Below, in pieces: positions 1 to 7,448 of a stretch of DNA of 20,788 nt. Position numbers and translations under genes: made by a program. The notes under the pieces were generated by a model, which was not told the origin of the DNA, searched no databases, and was given only the letters and a program-made list of their open reading frames with translations. Position 1 is the stretch's first letter. Each line of letters opens with the position of its first letter. The DNA comes from DATGWF01 sp035299585 (GTDB lineage Bacteria > Actinomycetota > Actinomycetes > Actinomycetales > Microbacteriaceae), in assembly GCA_035299585.1 (NCBI GenBank), contig DATGWF010000093.1:1-20788 (forward strand). Reading direction: 5' to 3'.

Positions 1-88
1 GGTCACGTGCCACACACGGTCGCGAAGAGCGTTCACTCCGCCACCTTAGCGAGCCGAACTGCATACCCGAGCGTCAATCGCAACCCCC

Positions 89-117
89 TTGGAGCGCACT
101 GCGCCGACACCTAACGT
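89..117 (+). promoter_or_regulatory. putative sigma70-type promoter of the DUF892 pair
   Basis: A weak -35 (TTGGAG, 89-94) and a -10 of the TAnnnT form (TAACGT, 112-117) are separated by 17 bases. Transcription would start near 124, about 20 bases before the ATG at 145. A small inverted repeat, CGTGG-cgatt-CCACG (115-129), follows directly and then a very strong ribosome binding site (AAAGGAGGTG, 131-140). The -35 matches poorly, so an alternative sigma factor is possible for this stress-type operon. Confidence 0.4.
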
Positions 118-144
118 GGCGATTCCACGGAAAGGAGGTGCGCA

Positions 145-345
145 ATGGGCGCACTCGACAACCTCAAGAAGAACGTCACTGAGGCGGGCGAACACGTCGC
201 CGATGTTCTGAAGCATGGCGCGGACGCACTGCACGGGACGGCAAAAGAGGCACGCACGGAGGCTCGTGCCGACGCTGCCGAGGCAGAGGCGGACGAGGCC
301 CGCGAGGACGCAGAGTCTGCGCGCGCAGAGAACTGGGAGGTCTAA
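145..345 (+). CDS. small highly charged Ala/Glu-rich protein, unknown function
   Basis: This 66-residue protein is almost entirely Ala, Glu, Asp, Arg and Lys, with one Trp near the end. Residues 1-32 form an amphipathic pattern (repeated LKK, VADVLKHGADAL) and residues 34-60 are a run of A-E-A-D-E-A-R type repeats expected to be helical or disordered. It has no signal peptide or membrane segment. The composition recalls small LEA-like or CsbD-like stress proteins, but I see no family signature and do not assign one. The start is well supported by AAAGGAGGTG just upstream. Its stop overlaps the ATG of the next gene by one base (TAATG), so the two are probably translationally coupled and act in the same condition, likely oxidative or desiccation stress by association with the DUF892 gene. 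Confidence 0.75.
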   Translation: MGALDNLKKNVTEAGEHVADVLKHGADALHGTAKEARTEARADAAEAEADEAREDAESARAENWEV

Positions 346-836
346 TGAAGCTGCACAGCCTCGAGAGCGTGCTGAGTTACAAACTCGGCGTGGCCCTGTC
401 CATGGAGCACGACTCGCTCGCCATGCTCGGAGAACTCGAATCAGCCGCATCTTCGGCAGAAGTCAAGCATCTGTTTTCGCATCACGCTGACGAGACCCGC
501 GAGCAAATCGAGCACCTCGAGCAGGTTTTCGAACGTACCGGCCTCGAGCCCAAAGAGAAGCCCAGTCCAACTACGAAGGGGCTGGCAACCGAAGGGTCCT
601 CCTTGCTCGAGAAGGTCGACGAACCGTTCCGGGATGCCGTTGCGTTGTCGGCCGCTGGAGGAACGGAACACTTTGAGATCGCCACTTACCGTTCGCTCAT
701 CTCGCTCTCCGAGGCGCTCGGCCAGAGTGCAGCCGTCGAGCTCCTCAGTAGCAATCTCGAACAGGAGGAACACACGAGCACCGAACTCGAGCGCGTACTG
801 AAGGAGGTGCTCGGAGGGCTGAGAGTGGCCGAGTAG
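345..836 (+). CDS. DUF892/YciF-like ferritin-fold stress protein
   Basis: This 163-residue protein has the layout of the DUF892 (YciF-like) family: a ferritin-like four-helix bundle presumed to bind two metal ions. Visible family landmarks are E21 in helix A (SMEHDSLAML), H47/E50 in helix B (HHADETREQIEHLEQVFE), the E108-H109-x-E111 segment in helix C (GGTEHFEIATYRSL), and E141/E142 in helix D (EQEEHTSTELERV). The length matches the family. It is cytosolic, with no signal peptide. Members are induced in stress in enterobacteria, but the reaction is not established, so function is inferred from fold only. It overlaps the preceding small gene by one base, with GGGAGG at 335-340 serving as ribosome binding site inside that gene. 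A strong hairpin (934-966) follows. Confidence 0.85.
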   Translation: MKLHSLESVLSYKLGVALSMEHDSLAMLGELESAASSAEVKHLFSHHADETREQIEHLEQVFERTGLEPKEKPSPTTKGLATEGSSLLEKVDEPFRDAVALSAAGGTEHFEIATYRSLISLSEALGQSAAVELLSSNLEQEEHTSTELERVLKEVLGGLRVAE

Positions 837-933
837 TCGTGGGGAGGCTCCCTCCTCATGGCTGGTGCTCATCCGCCAAGACGCCGTACCCGACGCCGGG
901 TTTGGACAGACAGCCGAGGTGGACTGCCGCTCC

Positions 934-966
934 CACCCTGCGGCTCCGTTTCGGGGTCGCAGGGTG
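934..966 (+). terminator. hairpin terminator after the DUF892 pair
   Basis: A 15-bp stem (934-948 with 952-966, two G-U pairs) closes on a TTT loop. The outer nine pairs, CACCCTGCG/CGCAGGGTG, are perfect. There is no U tract, which is common for GC-rich actinobacterial terminators. It lies 98 bases after the DUF892 stop. Confidence 0.65.
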
Positions 967-1022
967 ACACCACCTCATTGCGGTACCGGCGATTTCGCGA
1001 CAGAATGCGAGTAGTCCACTCC

Positions 1023-1027
1023 GGAGG
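1023..1027 (+). promoter_or_regulatory. ribosome binding site deciding the surface-protein start
   Basis: GGAGG lies six bases before GTG at 1034. The in-frame TTG at 1028 directly abuts it and is too close, so GTG 1034 is the better start. Confidence 0.6.
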
Positions 1028-1033
1028 TTGCTC

Positions 1034-2008
1034 GTGACCGCATCTGCCCTGCCCCTAGTGTCGAACCATGCTCGGACCGCGCGCCGTGTCGGAGCGTTTG
1101 GGGCCATGGCTCTTGGTGCTGCCGGTGTCGTCGCGAGTGGCGGCACCGCATCCGCACTCGGGCTTGCCGATTGCGGCCCGGCACAGAGCATCGGCACCCT
1201 GAGCTTCGACGGCACCTACTGCATCGCGACCTTCAACAACCCGAGCCCGGCCGAGTTCACCCTCCCGGCGGGAGCTCAGTCGGTGACGGCGCTCCTCGTC
1301 GGAGCCGGTCAGGGTTCCTCGTGGATCAACCCATCGGTCACCACCGTTTTCGGCTACACCGGCCAGGGTGGTGAGGTGCTGTACGCCGATTTGAGTGAGG
1401 TTGATGGCAACACCCTTACGATCGACGTTTCCGAAGAGGGCATCACCGACTCGACCATCAGCGACGCGAGCCAGACGTGGACCGCCCGCGGTGGCAACAA
1501 CACCTCGCTCGCGACCAATCTGTTCTGTCAGCCAGTGGGCCACGACAGCGTGTACCTCCTCCTCGGCTGGGGTTCCGGCGGCTACCCCACCGGCGACAAC
1601 GGCAACTGTGTCTCGAACGGCCCCTACGTGAATCCCAGCGCCGAGGACGCCGACGCATACGGCAATCCGGTGCCCGACGGACTCCGCTCCGTCGACTGGA
1701 ACCTCGGCGGAGGCGGTCGGGTGGCTTTCGCTCCGGAAACGCTTGACGAACGCGACTACGGCCAGGGTGGCGAATTGATTGTCGATGAGGAGAACGCGAC
1801 AGCAACCGCAATTGACCCACAGCTGGGCGTCATTGTGCTGAGTTGGATTCCCACGGCAAGCACGCCGACCCCGAGCCCCACGTCGAGCGGTGCAGCCACT
1901 CTCGCGACGACCGGCGCATCGACGACCGTCGCGTGGTTTGCTGGCGCACTCTCGCTCGCTGGCGCGGTATTGGCTTTGGCTGGCCGCGCGCGTCGCCGCG
2001 CTGAATAG
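1034..2008 (+). CDS. secreted wall-anchored surface protein with LAxTG-type sorting signal
   Basis: The 324-residue product has an Arg-containing N-region, a hydrophobic segment (about 19-37) and a likely cleavage after TASA (about 41), so it is exported. The mature part (about 42-275) is rich in Gly, Asn and beta-type residues. Segments such as FTLPAGAQSVTALLVGAG and GGEVLYADLSEVDGNTLTIDV resemble Gly-rich surface beta domains in which a PAG-x-x-x-V strand precedes Gly-rich turns. A Pro/Thr/Ser linker (about 271-284) precedes LATTG (290-294), a hydrophobic stretch and an Arg-rich tail (RARRRAE): a complete cell-wall sorting signal. LAxTG-type motifs are used by class E sortases of actinobacteria. 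The ligand is unknown; adhesion or a structural role is plausible. It is a single gene, convergent with the synthetase at 2059-3513. GTG start chosen from its ribosome binding site. Confidence 0.75.
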   Translation: MTASALPLVSNHARTARRVGAFGAMALGAAGVVASGGTASALGLADCGPAQSIGTLSFDGTYCIATFNNPSPAEFTLPAGAQSVTALLVGAGQGSSWINPSVTTVFGYTGQGGEVLYADLSEVDGNTLTIDVSEEGITDSTISDASQTWTARGGNNTSLATNLFCQPVGHDSVYLLLGWGSGGYPTGDNGNCVSNGPYVNPSAEDADAYGNPVPDGLRSVDWNLGGGGRVAFAPETLDERDYGQGGELIVDEENATATAIDPQLGVIVLSWIPTASTPTPSPTSSGAATLATTGASTTVAWFAGALSLAGAVLALAGRARRRAE

Positions 2009-2058
2009 GCTCGCTCATCGACACGGAGCGTTGACTCACGTTTCGTGTGCGCGAGTGT

Positions 2059-3513
2059 TTAGCCAAACAACCGAGGTAAGTGGCTGCGCATGAAAATGAG
2101 CAGTTCGTCGCGCTGAACTTTTCCGAGACCGTTGCGCGGGATTTGCGGCACACGGACAACAGCGGACACAGTCGCAGTCCCGACGACGCGGGCGACGGCA
2201 CGTTGCGCACGTCCGGGATTGACTGCTTCGTTGGCGACGAATGCCACAACAAGCCGGGGTTCGCCGAGGGAGTTCGTAAAGCTGACACTTGCGGCATCGG
2301 CGGCGAAGGGGAGTTCGCTGAGCCACACGTCGAGTTGGGAGAGGTTCAGCTTCACTCCCGACAGGTTGACAACGTCGCCCTCTCGACCGTCGAGCACGAG
2401 CGAACCGTCCGGGTCGAGGTGCGCCCGATCGCCGGGATAGAACCATCCATCGTGGAATCCGCTCCCGGCAGCCGAGCGGTTCTCGGGCCAGTACCCGGTT
2501 GGCATCTTCGAACGGCGAACCCGAATGGCCCCAACGTCGCCCTCCGCGACCTGGAGGCCGTGATCGTCGACGATCTGGAGCTCGATCCCGGGCTGGAGCG
2601 GGCCGAGATGAAAGGGGCGCTCAGGCCGAAGCTCGCCGCGTGCGATGGGTCCACTCTCAGTCGAGCCGTACAGACACGAAGGCCACATTCCAAAGACTCG
2701 GTGGGTCCGTTCGATAAGGGCGGGAGGCATGAGGCTTCCCGCGACTTCGATGCGCTCGAGGGCGAGTCGAGATAGAAGTGTTCCATCCCCGGACGACTCG
2801 ATTGCGTCAACAATGTCTGCGAACTGAGCGACCGATGCGTAGAGGACTCGAGTGCGTTCCTGGGCGAGGAGCGCAGGGCGTTCAACGAGTGGCCCGGGCG
2901 GTGTGTATCGACCGCCGCCGAGAAGGTCCACGAGAAGCACCATGTAGCCGCTGATGGAGTCGATACCCATCGTGCAGTGTACGGATTGCTCTGCGTACCA
3001 GGTCTCGTAGGCGGCCGCGATCCGAAGCTCGAGCGACGCGGAGTCGAACGGCACGCCCTTCGGCGCGCCGGTCGTGCCGCTCGAGAACACGATGCGCACG
3101 GGATCGGTTGACCGAAGCTCGGCAACATCTTCGAGCGGTGCGACGGAACCCAACTGCTCGAAGAAGGTTTCGTCAACGCTGACCTGGGGATGGACCCCCA
3201 TTCCGGCCTCTGCGATGACGCAGTCAACCCGTTCCCCGGCTGCTTCGAGTGTGCGTCGAGTCGCCGTGAACGAGGTCACCCCGAGCTGCATGAGCGCGAG
3301 AATGAACACCGGTTCGAGTTCTGGTCGCACCGACACAGCCGCGACATCGCCCGACTTCAACCCCGCCCGAATGAGCTTGGCAGAGACGCGCCGGACGGTG
3401 TCCGAAAGCTCGCCGTAGGTGACCGTTCGGTGCAGTGTGGCTAACGCGACGCGGTGAGGATCGTCCGCTGCGACCGCGAAAAACCGCTCAACCAGGTTCA
3501 TGGCATCGAGCAT
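2059..3513 (-). CDS. AMP-forming acyl-CoA synthetase/ligase (ANL superfamily)
   Basis: The 484-residue product would activate a carboxylic acid to an acyl-adenylate and then usually to a CoA thioester, in the cytosol. Core ANL motifs are present: the P-loop IVFSSGTTGAPKG (141-153), YGSTESG (282-288), GWFYPGD with D362, the hinge DGREGD with R377, VNLSGVKLN with K388, and the C-terminal catalytic lysine in RNGLGK (K465). The length is at the short end for the superfamily because the N-terminal part before the P-loop is short. The acid is not readable from sequence. The open frame extends upstream to 3702 but runs through the hairpin at 3668-3704, so I place the start at ATG 3513 (GGCGGAG lies about 11 bases upstream); ATG 3501 is an alternative. 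It may receive some read-through from the glucosidase but is otherwise single. Confidence 0.8.
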   Translation of the reverse strand: MLDAMNLVERFFAVAADDPHRVALATLHRTVTYGELSDTVRRVSAKLIRAGLKSGDVAAVSVRPELEPVFILALMQLGVTSFTATRRTLEAAGERVDCVIAEAGMGVHPQVSVDETFFEQLGSVAPLEDVAELRSTDPVRIVFSSGTTGAPKGVPFDSASLELRIAAAYETWYAEQSVHCTMGIDSISGYMVLLVDLLGGGRYTPPGPLVERPALLAQERTRVLYASVAQFADIVDAIESSGDGTLLSRLALERIEVAGSLMPPALIERTHRVFGMWPSCLYGSTESGPIARGELRPERPFHLGPLQPGIELQIVDDHGLQVAEGDVGAIRVRRSKMPTGYWPENRSAAGSGFHDGWFYPGDRAHLDPDGSLVLDGREGDVVNLSGVKLNLSQLDVWLSELPFAADAASVSFTNSLGEPRLVVAFVANEAVNPGRAQRAVARVVGTATVSAVVRVPQIPRNGLGKVQRDELLIFMRSHLPRLFG

Positions 3514-3667
3514 GCCAGATAGCGCTCCGCCGGGGAACTCACACGCCTCGCGCGTACCGGAACGAGCACGGCCGCACTCAGCTTGCTCGCGAGCGGGACG
3601 TTCGTGCTTGCCTCGGTACTCCTGCTCTGGCAGGGTCGCCGTCGCCAAGGCTAACTCGTTGAGACCC

Positions 3668-3704
3668 ACGTGGGGCCGGTCACCTTCGGTGACCGGCCCC
3701 ACGT
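3668..3704. terminator. strong hairpin terminator downstream of the alpha-glucosidase
   Basis: A perfect 17-bp GC-rich inverted repeat (3668-3684 with 3688-3704) closes on a TTC loop. On the minus strand it lies 25 bases after the stop of the GH13 gene and upstream of the acyl-CoA synthetase, so it should separate the two. There is no clear U tract on either side. Confidence 0.75.
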
Positions 3705-3728
3705 CGATTCATCTCGACAGGCGATTCG

Positions 3729-5393
3729 TTAGCGAGTCACCCACGCCGTCGCATTGCCCGGGAGCTTCCCGTCGACGAGCGGAGCGCTCGAGAGGCGGAC
3801 GGTTCCCTCGGGGAGCGCCACCGGCTTGTCACCAAAATTGGTGACGTTGTGCCAGCCGTTATCGCGAACGAAGTGCACGACCTTCCCCTTGGAATTGCCC
3901 CAGGTGAGGTTTTCCGTGCTGAGAAGCTCTTTCCGCAGGGCGAGAGCCGAACGGTAGAGCGCGAGCGTCGAGCTCGAGTCGCCCTCTTGCGCCTCGACCG
4001 ACATCGAGCCGAACCACGCCGGCTGCGGCAAGTGAGCGCCACCCGAGCCGAAACCGAAGGACGAACCCTCGCGCTCCCATGGCAGTGGCACGCGGCAGCC
4101 GTCTCGGCCCTTCCGCTTCATGTTGTCGCGCAACCAGATCGGGTCCTGCAAGACATCACCGGGGAGATCGGCAACCTCGCGCAGGCCGAGTTCCTCGCCC
4201 TGGTAGAGGTAGGTGCTCCCCGGAAGAGCCAGCAGCAGCATGGTTGCGGCACGGGCACGGTTGAGGCCCATCACGTTGTCGGGCGCGGGGCTCGTGCCGT
4301 TGGTCATCAGCCACTTGTCGAAATTGGTCTTCTTCGGCAGGGCGTAGCGGCTGGGGTGGCGAACCACGTCGTGGTTCGAGAGCACCCAGGTCGACGACGA
4401 TCCGGAGTCCTTCGACAGCTTCACGTTGAAGTCGATGATCTTCTTGAACTCCTTCGCCGACCATTCCGCGGCGAGCAAATCGAAGTTGAAGGCCTGGCCG
4501 AGGGTCTCTGAGCTGGCGTAGCGCGAACGACGCGAGGCCGGGACCCACGCTTCGGCGACAGCAACGCGAGGCGGGTCGTACGAGTTGAAAATCTTGCGCC
4601 AGCCTCGGTACACGTCCATCACGTCGTCGCGGTCGAAGAGGTGGTGCGAACCGTCCTGGGGGATGTACTTGAGGTCGTACCCCTTGATCTTCGGGTACGG
4701 CTCCGACATGTCCTTCTTGAGTGCGTGCGCAACGTCGATGCGGAAACCGTCCACGCCGCGGTCCGACCAGAACCGCATGGTCTTCTCGAAGTCCGCGATG
4801 ACCTCCGGGTTGTCCCAGTTGAAGTCGGGTTGCTCCGGAGCGAAAAGGTGGAGGTACCACTGGCCGGGCGTACCGTCCGGGTTCGTGGTGCGGGTCCAAC
4901 CCGTTGGACCAAAGTGCGAGGGCCAGTCGTTCGGCGGGAGCTCACCGCTGGCACCCTTGCCGTCGCGGAAGATGTAGCGATCACGCTCGGGCGAGCCGGG
5001 TGCAGCCGCAAGCGCTTCCTGGAACCAGACGTGCAGGTTCGAGGAGTGGTTCGGCACGACGTCAACGAACACGCGGATGCCTCGGTCGTGATACGCGGCA
5101 ATCATCTCGTCGAAGTCGGCGAGCGAACCGAGCTTCGGGTCGACGTCGCGGTAGTCGGCGACGTCGTAGCCACCGTCGGCGAGGGCCGAGGGGTAGAACG
5201 GGCTCAGCCAAATGGCGTCGACGCCGAGCTCCTTGATGTAGTCGGCCTTGGAGGTGATGCCAGCGACATCACCGAGGCCGTCGCCATTCGAGTCCTTGAA
5301 CGAGCGCGGATAGACCTGGTACACGACGGCCTGGCGCCACCAGTTCGCATCACCGGCGAGAAAAACGGAACGAGCCACGATGACTTCTTTCAT
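3729..5393 (-). CDS. GH13 alpha-glucosidase (oligo-1,6-glucosidase/maltase type)
   Basis: The roughly 554-residue enzyme hydrolyses alpha-glucosidic bonds, releasing glucose, in the cytosol (no signal peptide). It opens with WWRQAVVYQVYPRSF, the hallmark of GH13 exo-alpha-glucosidases. Catalytic residues in order are D220 in GVDGFRIDVAH (nucleophile), E281 in VAVAEAW (acid/base) and D342 in LSNHD (transition-state stabiliser); DVVPNHSS (about 111-118) is conserved region I. The length is normal. GFRIDVAH, LSNHDVVRH and the SWR-less C-terminal beta domain suit the actinobacterial AglA/maltase group; the exact linkage (maltose, isomaltose, sucrose, trehalulose) cannot be read. Start: ATG 5393 chosen. 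GTG 5441 and GTG 5378 (with AAAGAAG upstream) are alternatives. It is divergent from the GH32/68-like gene and shares the palindrome at 5444-5457 with the ABC operon. Confidence 0.88.
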   Translation of the reverse strand: MKEVIVARSVFLAGDANWWRQAVVYQVYPRSFKDSNGDGLGDVAGITSKADYIKELGVDAIWLSPFYPSALADGGYDVADYRDVDPKLGSLADFDEMIAAYHDRGIRVFVDVVPNHSSNLHVWFQEALAAAPGSPERDRYIFRDGKGASGELPPNDWPSHFGPTGWTRTTNPDGTPGQWYLHLFAPEQPDFNWDNPEVIADFEKTMRFWSDRGVDGFRIDVAHALKKDMSEPYPKIKGYDLKYIPQDGSHHLFDRDDVMDVYRGWRKIFNSYDPPRVAVAEAWVPASRRSRYASSETLGQAFNFDLLAAEWSAKEFKKIIDFNVKLSKDSGSSSTWVLSNHDVVRHPSRYALPKKTNFDKWLMTNGTSPAPDNVMGLNRARAATMLLLALPGSTYLYQGEELGLREVADLPGDVLQDPIWLRDNMKRKGRDGCRVPLPWEREGSSFGFGSGGAHLPQPAWFGSMSVEAQEGDSSSTLALYRSALALRKELLSTENLTWGNSKGKVVHFVRDNGWHNVTNFGDKPVALPEGTVRLSSAPLVDGKLPGNATAWVTR

Positions 5394-5443
5394 GAGTTCG
5401 GAAAGGACGACGTGGCTGGAAAACAACCTGCCTGACGGCACCG

Positions 5444-5486
5444 TCGACGCGCGTCGATTCTATGGCATTTTCCTCTCCCGCCGCAA
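5444..5486 (-). promoter_or_regulatory. operator palindrome and promoter in the glucosidase/glycosidase divergent region
   Basis: TCGACGCGCGTCGA (5444-5457) is a perfect 14-bp palindrome with a central CG, as LacI-family operators usually have. The identical 14-mer occurs at 9872-9885 upstream of the sugar-binding protein gene. On the minus strand a -10 TAGAAT (5457-5462) adjoins it and a weak -35 TTGCGG (5481-5486) lies 18 bases away, so the operator would cover the start of glucosidase transcription. It also lies upstream of the divergent gene at 5568, with TATGGC at 5461-5466 as a possible plus-strand -10. The regulator itself is not in this window. Confidence 0.65.
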
Positions 5487-5556
5487 TGAACGCGCCGACA
5501 CGCGGCCGGTTTGGTCGCCGCGGTGCGAGCGGCAATGATGGAGAGGCTTCCGATCG

Positions 5557-5561
5557 AAAGG
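5557..5561 (+). promoter_or_regulatory. ribosome binding site deciding the GH32/68-like start
   Basis: AAAGG lies six bases before ATG 5568. Earlier in-frame ATGs (5511, 5535, 5538) lack such a site and would add a non-conserved arm. Confidence 0.55.
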
Positions 5562-5567
5562 CGCTCA

Positions 5568-6485
5568 ATGGTCCTCGCACGAGAACACGAATGGGTTTGG
5601 GATTCCTGGTACGTCGTCGACGGCGACACCCTGCACGCATTCACCCTCATGGCACCGAAATCCCTCGGCGACCCGGACCTGCGCCACATCAACGCCCGCG
5701 TCGGGCACTCGACGTCCACCGATGGCATCACCTGGACCCATGTCGGCGAGGCGCTCGGCCCGAGCGAGGGCGACGGCTTCGACAGTCAGGCCACCTGGAC
5801 CGGCAGCATTGTTCGCCACAACGGCCAGTGGCACATGTTCTTCACCGGTATCAACCGCGAGAACTTGACGACAGTGCAAGCAATCGGCCACGCCACCTCA
5901 CCGGACCTCATGACCTGGACGCGTACGAGCGCAGCGCCGGTTGTTCGGGCGGATGCCCAGTACGCCCTGCTCGGCAACGATCACGACGGTGCAGAACACT
6001 TCCGCGATCCGTGGGTGTTTCACCACGAGGGCGCCTGGCACATGCTCATGACCGCGAGCGACCACGACGGTTGGGGAACCATCGGCCACGCGACCTCACC
6101 CGACCTCGGCGAGTGGACGCTGCACGCGCCACTCGTTCAGAACAGCCAGCTTCGCCAGATGGAAGTCGTCGAAGTACTCGAAATCGGCGGAAACTGGGTT
6201 GTGCTGTTCTGTCTGGCCGGTCGCGACATCGAACGACCCGGCGTCTCCGGAGGAACCTTCGCAACCTACAGTGCGCCCGCCGCCGGCCCGATCGGCCCAT
6301 TCGATCTCGACCGAATGGAGGTCATCGCCGAGGGTGTCTATGCGGCACGAGCGGTGTTCTTCCAAGGCGAGTGGAAGCTTTTCGGCTTCCTCGACTCGGG
6401 CGAGCCGGGCGGGTTCACCGGCACCATCAGCGACCCGATTGCGCTCGAGCTCAGCCCGCGCGGCACGCTCGTTCCGCGCGGCTAG
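5568..6485 (+). CDS. five-bladed beta-propeller glycosidase, GH32/GH68/GH43-like (probable fructosidase)
   Basis: The 305-residue product has the three acidic signatures of the GH32/GH68/GH43 propeller clans: D12 in VWDSWYV (nucleophile position; the WDSW form recalls GH68), R146-D147-P148 in HFRDPWV (transition-state Asp) and an acid/base candidate E199 in RQMEVVEVLE. Blade repeats are visible as GHSTSTDGITWTHVG (46-60), GHATSPDLMTWT (107-118) and GHATSPDLGEWTLH (173-186). It has no signal peptide and no C-terminal beta-sandwich, so it is shorter than classical GH32 enzymes and probably acts on imported sugar. Together with the GH13 enzyme and the ABC importer it suggests breakdown of a fructose- and glucose-containing oligosaccharide; that substrate is inference. 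GH43-type activity on a pentoside remains possible. Start ATG 5568 chosen by its ribosome binding site. Confidence 0.72.
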   Translation: MVLAREHEWVWDSWYVVDGDTLHAFTLMAPKSLGDPDLRHINARVGHSTSTDGITWTHVGEALGPSEGDGFDSQATWTGSIVRHNGQWHMFFTGINRENLTTVQAIGHATSPDLMTWTRTSAAPVVRADAQYALLGNDHDGAEHFRDPWVFHHEGAWHMLMTASDHDGWGTIGHATSPDLGEWTLHAPLVQNSQLRQMEVVEVLEIGGNWVVLFCLAGRDIERPGVSGGTFATYSAPAAGPIGPFDLDRMEVIAEGVYAARAVFFQGEWKLFGFLDSGEPGGFTGTISDPIALELSPRGTLVPRG

Positions 6486-6495
6486 CAGCCGGAGT

Positions 6496-6530
6496 ACGCG
6501 TCGCGGCCGTCCCGTGCGGCCGCAACGCGT
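6496..6530 (+). terminator. hairpin terminator after the GH32/68-like gene
   Basis: A 14-bp stem with one mismatch (6496-6509 with 6517-6530, loop TCCCGTG) begins 11 bases after the stop at 6485. It is the first of two hairpins between convergent genes. Confidence 0.55.
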
Positions 6531-6570
6531 CGTGCGCTGTCACGGGCCACTCAGGCTGTCTCGCACGACA

Positions 6571-6600
6571 CAGGCCCCCCGAGCGAACTCGAGGGGCCTG
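6571..6600. terminator. hairpin terminator at the end of the sugar ABC operon
   Basis: CAGGCCCC...GGGGCCTG forms a 13-bp stem with one mismatch (6571-6583 with 6588-6600) and a CGAA tetraloop. It lies 17 bases after the stop of the minus-strand permease at 6618 and can also stop plus-strand transcripts. Confidence 0.65.
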
Positions 6601-6617
6601 GACTCAGCGGGGGTCGA

Positions 6618-7448
6618 CTACTTGACCGCTCCAGCGGAGATGCCCGAGATGATTCGCTTCTGCATCATGAAGTAGAAGATCAGGATCGGGATGACCGAGA
6701 GCAGCAGTCCCGCCATGGCGAGACCGTAGTCCGAGGTGTACTTGCCGTAGAACACGAAGGTCTTCAACGGCAGTGTCTTCTGGTCGTTGTCGAGCAGGGT
6801 GATGGCTGGCAGGAGGAAGTCGTTCCAAATCCAGAGCGCGTTGATGATGGCGACGGTCGCGGTGACCGGGCCGAGCATCGGAAGAATGATCTTGCGGAAC
6901 ACCGTGAACGGGCCCGCGCCATCGATTGCGGCGGCCTCGTCGAGCTCGTAGGGGATGTTCGAAATGAATCCGTGATAGAGGAAGGTCGAGAGCGCGACAC
7001 CGAAGCCGACGTAGAAGAAGGCAATGGTGAATTGGTTGCCCGGAAGGTTAAGCCCCTTCGCACCGAACAGACCCACGAACGGAATCATGAGCGCCTGGAA
7101 CGGGACAATCATCGAGGCGACGAGCACCAGGAACGTAATCGACGAGAATCGCGACTTCGAGCGCGACAGGTAGTAGGCGAGCATCGACGAGGTGATGATG
7201 ATGGCCACAACGCTGATCACGGTGATGAGCAGCGAGTTGCCGAGCGCCTGCCAATAGCCCATGCGCTTGATTGCGAGGAGGAAGTTGTCGATCTTGAACG
7301 AGTTCGGCAGTCCGAGCGGATCGTTCAGGATGGAGCGCTTTTCCTTGAATGCGTTGATGAGCACCACGAGGAAGGGGAACGCGTAGATCACCGCGAGAAC
7401 GCTTGCGAACGCGAAAAAGAACCAGTGGATGCGGCGTGCGCGAGTCAT
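6618..7448 (-). CDS. carbohydrate ABC transporter permease, MalG/CUT1 type
   Basis: The 276-residue integral membrane protein is the second permease of a CUT1 sugar importer. It has about six hydrophobic segments (about 9-33, 68-95, 103-128, 139-158, 197-218, 240-262) and the cytoplasmic EAA loop ELDEAAAIDGAGPF (about 168-181), which docks the ATPase. Length and order (last gene of the operon) match MalG. Its ATG overlaps the stop of the upstream permease by four bases (ATGA), showing translational coupling. No ATPase gene is present, as in actinobacterial systems that share one MsiK-type ATPase encoded elsewhere. Confidence 0.92.
   Translation of the reverse strand: MTRARRIHWFFFAFASVLAVIYAFPFLVVLINAFKEKRSILNDPLGLPNSFKIDNFLLAIKRMGYWQALGNSLLITVISVVAIIITSSMLAYYLSRSKSRFSSITFLVLVASMIVPFQALMIPFVGLFGAKGLNLPGNQFTIAFFYVGFGVALSTFLYHGFISNIPYELDEAAAIDGAGPFTVFRKIILPMLGPVTATVAIINALWIWNDFLLPAITLLDNDQKTLPLKTFVFYGKYTSDYGLAMAGLLLSVIPILIFYFMMQKRIISGISAGAVK

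Noticed and set aside
3514..3702. 63-residue N-terminal extension of the acyl-CoA synthetase
   Set aside because: The added residues are Arg/Glu-rich without family similarity, and the reading frame would start inside the hairpin at 3668-3704.
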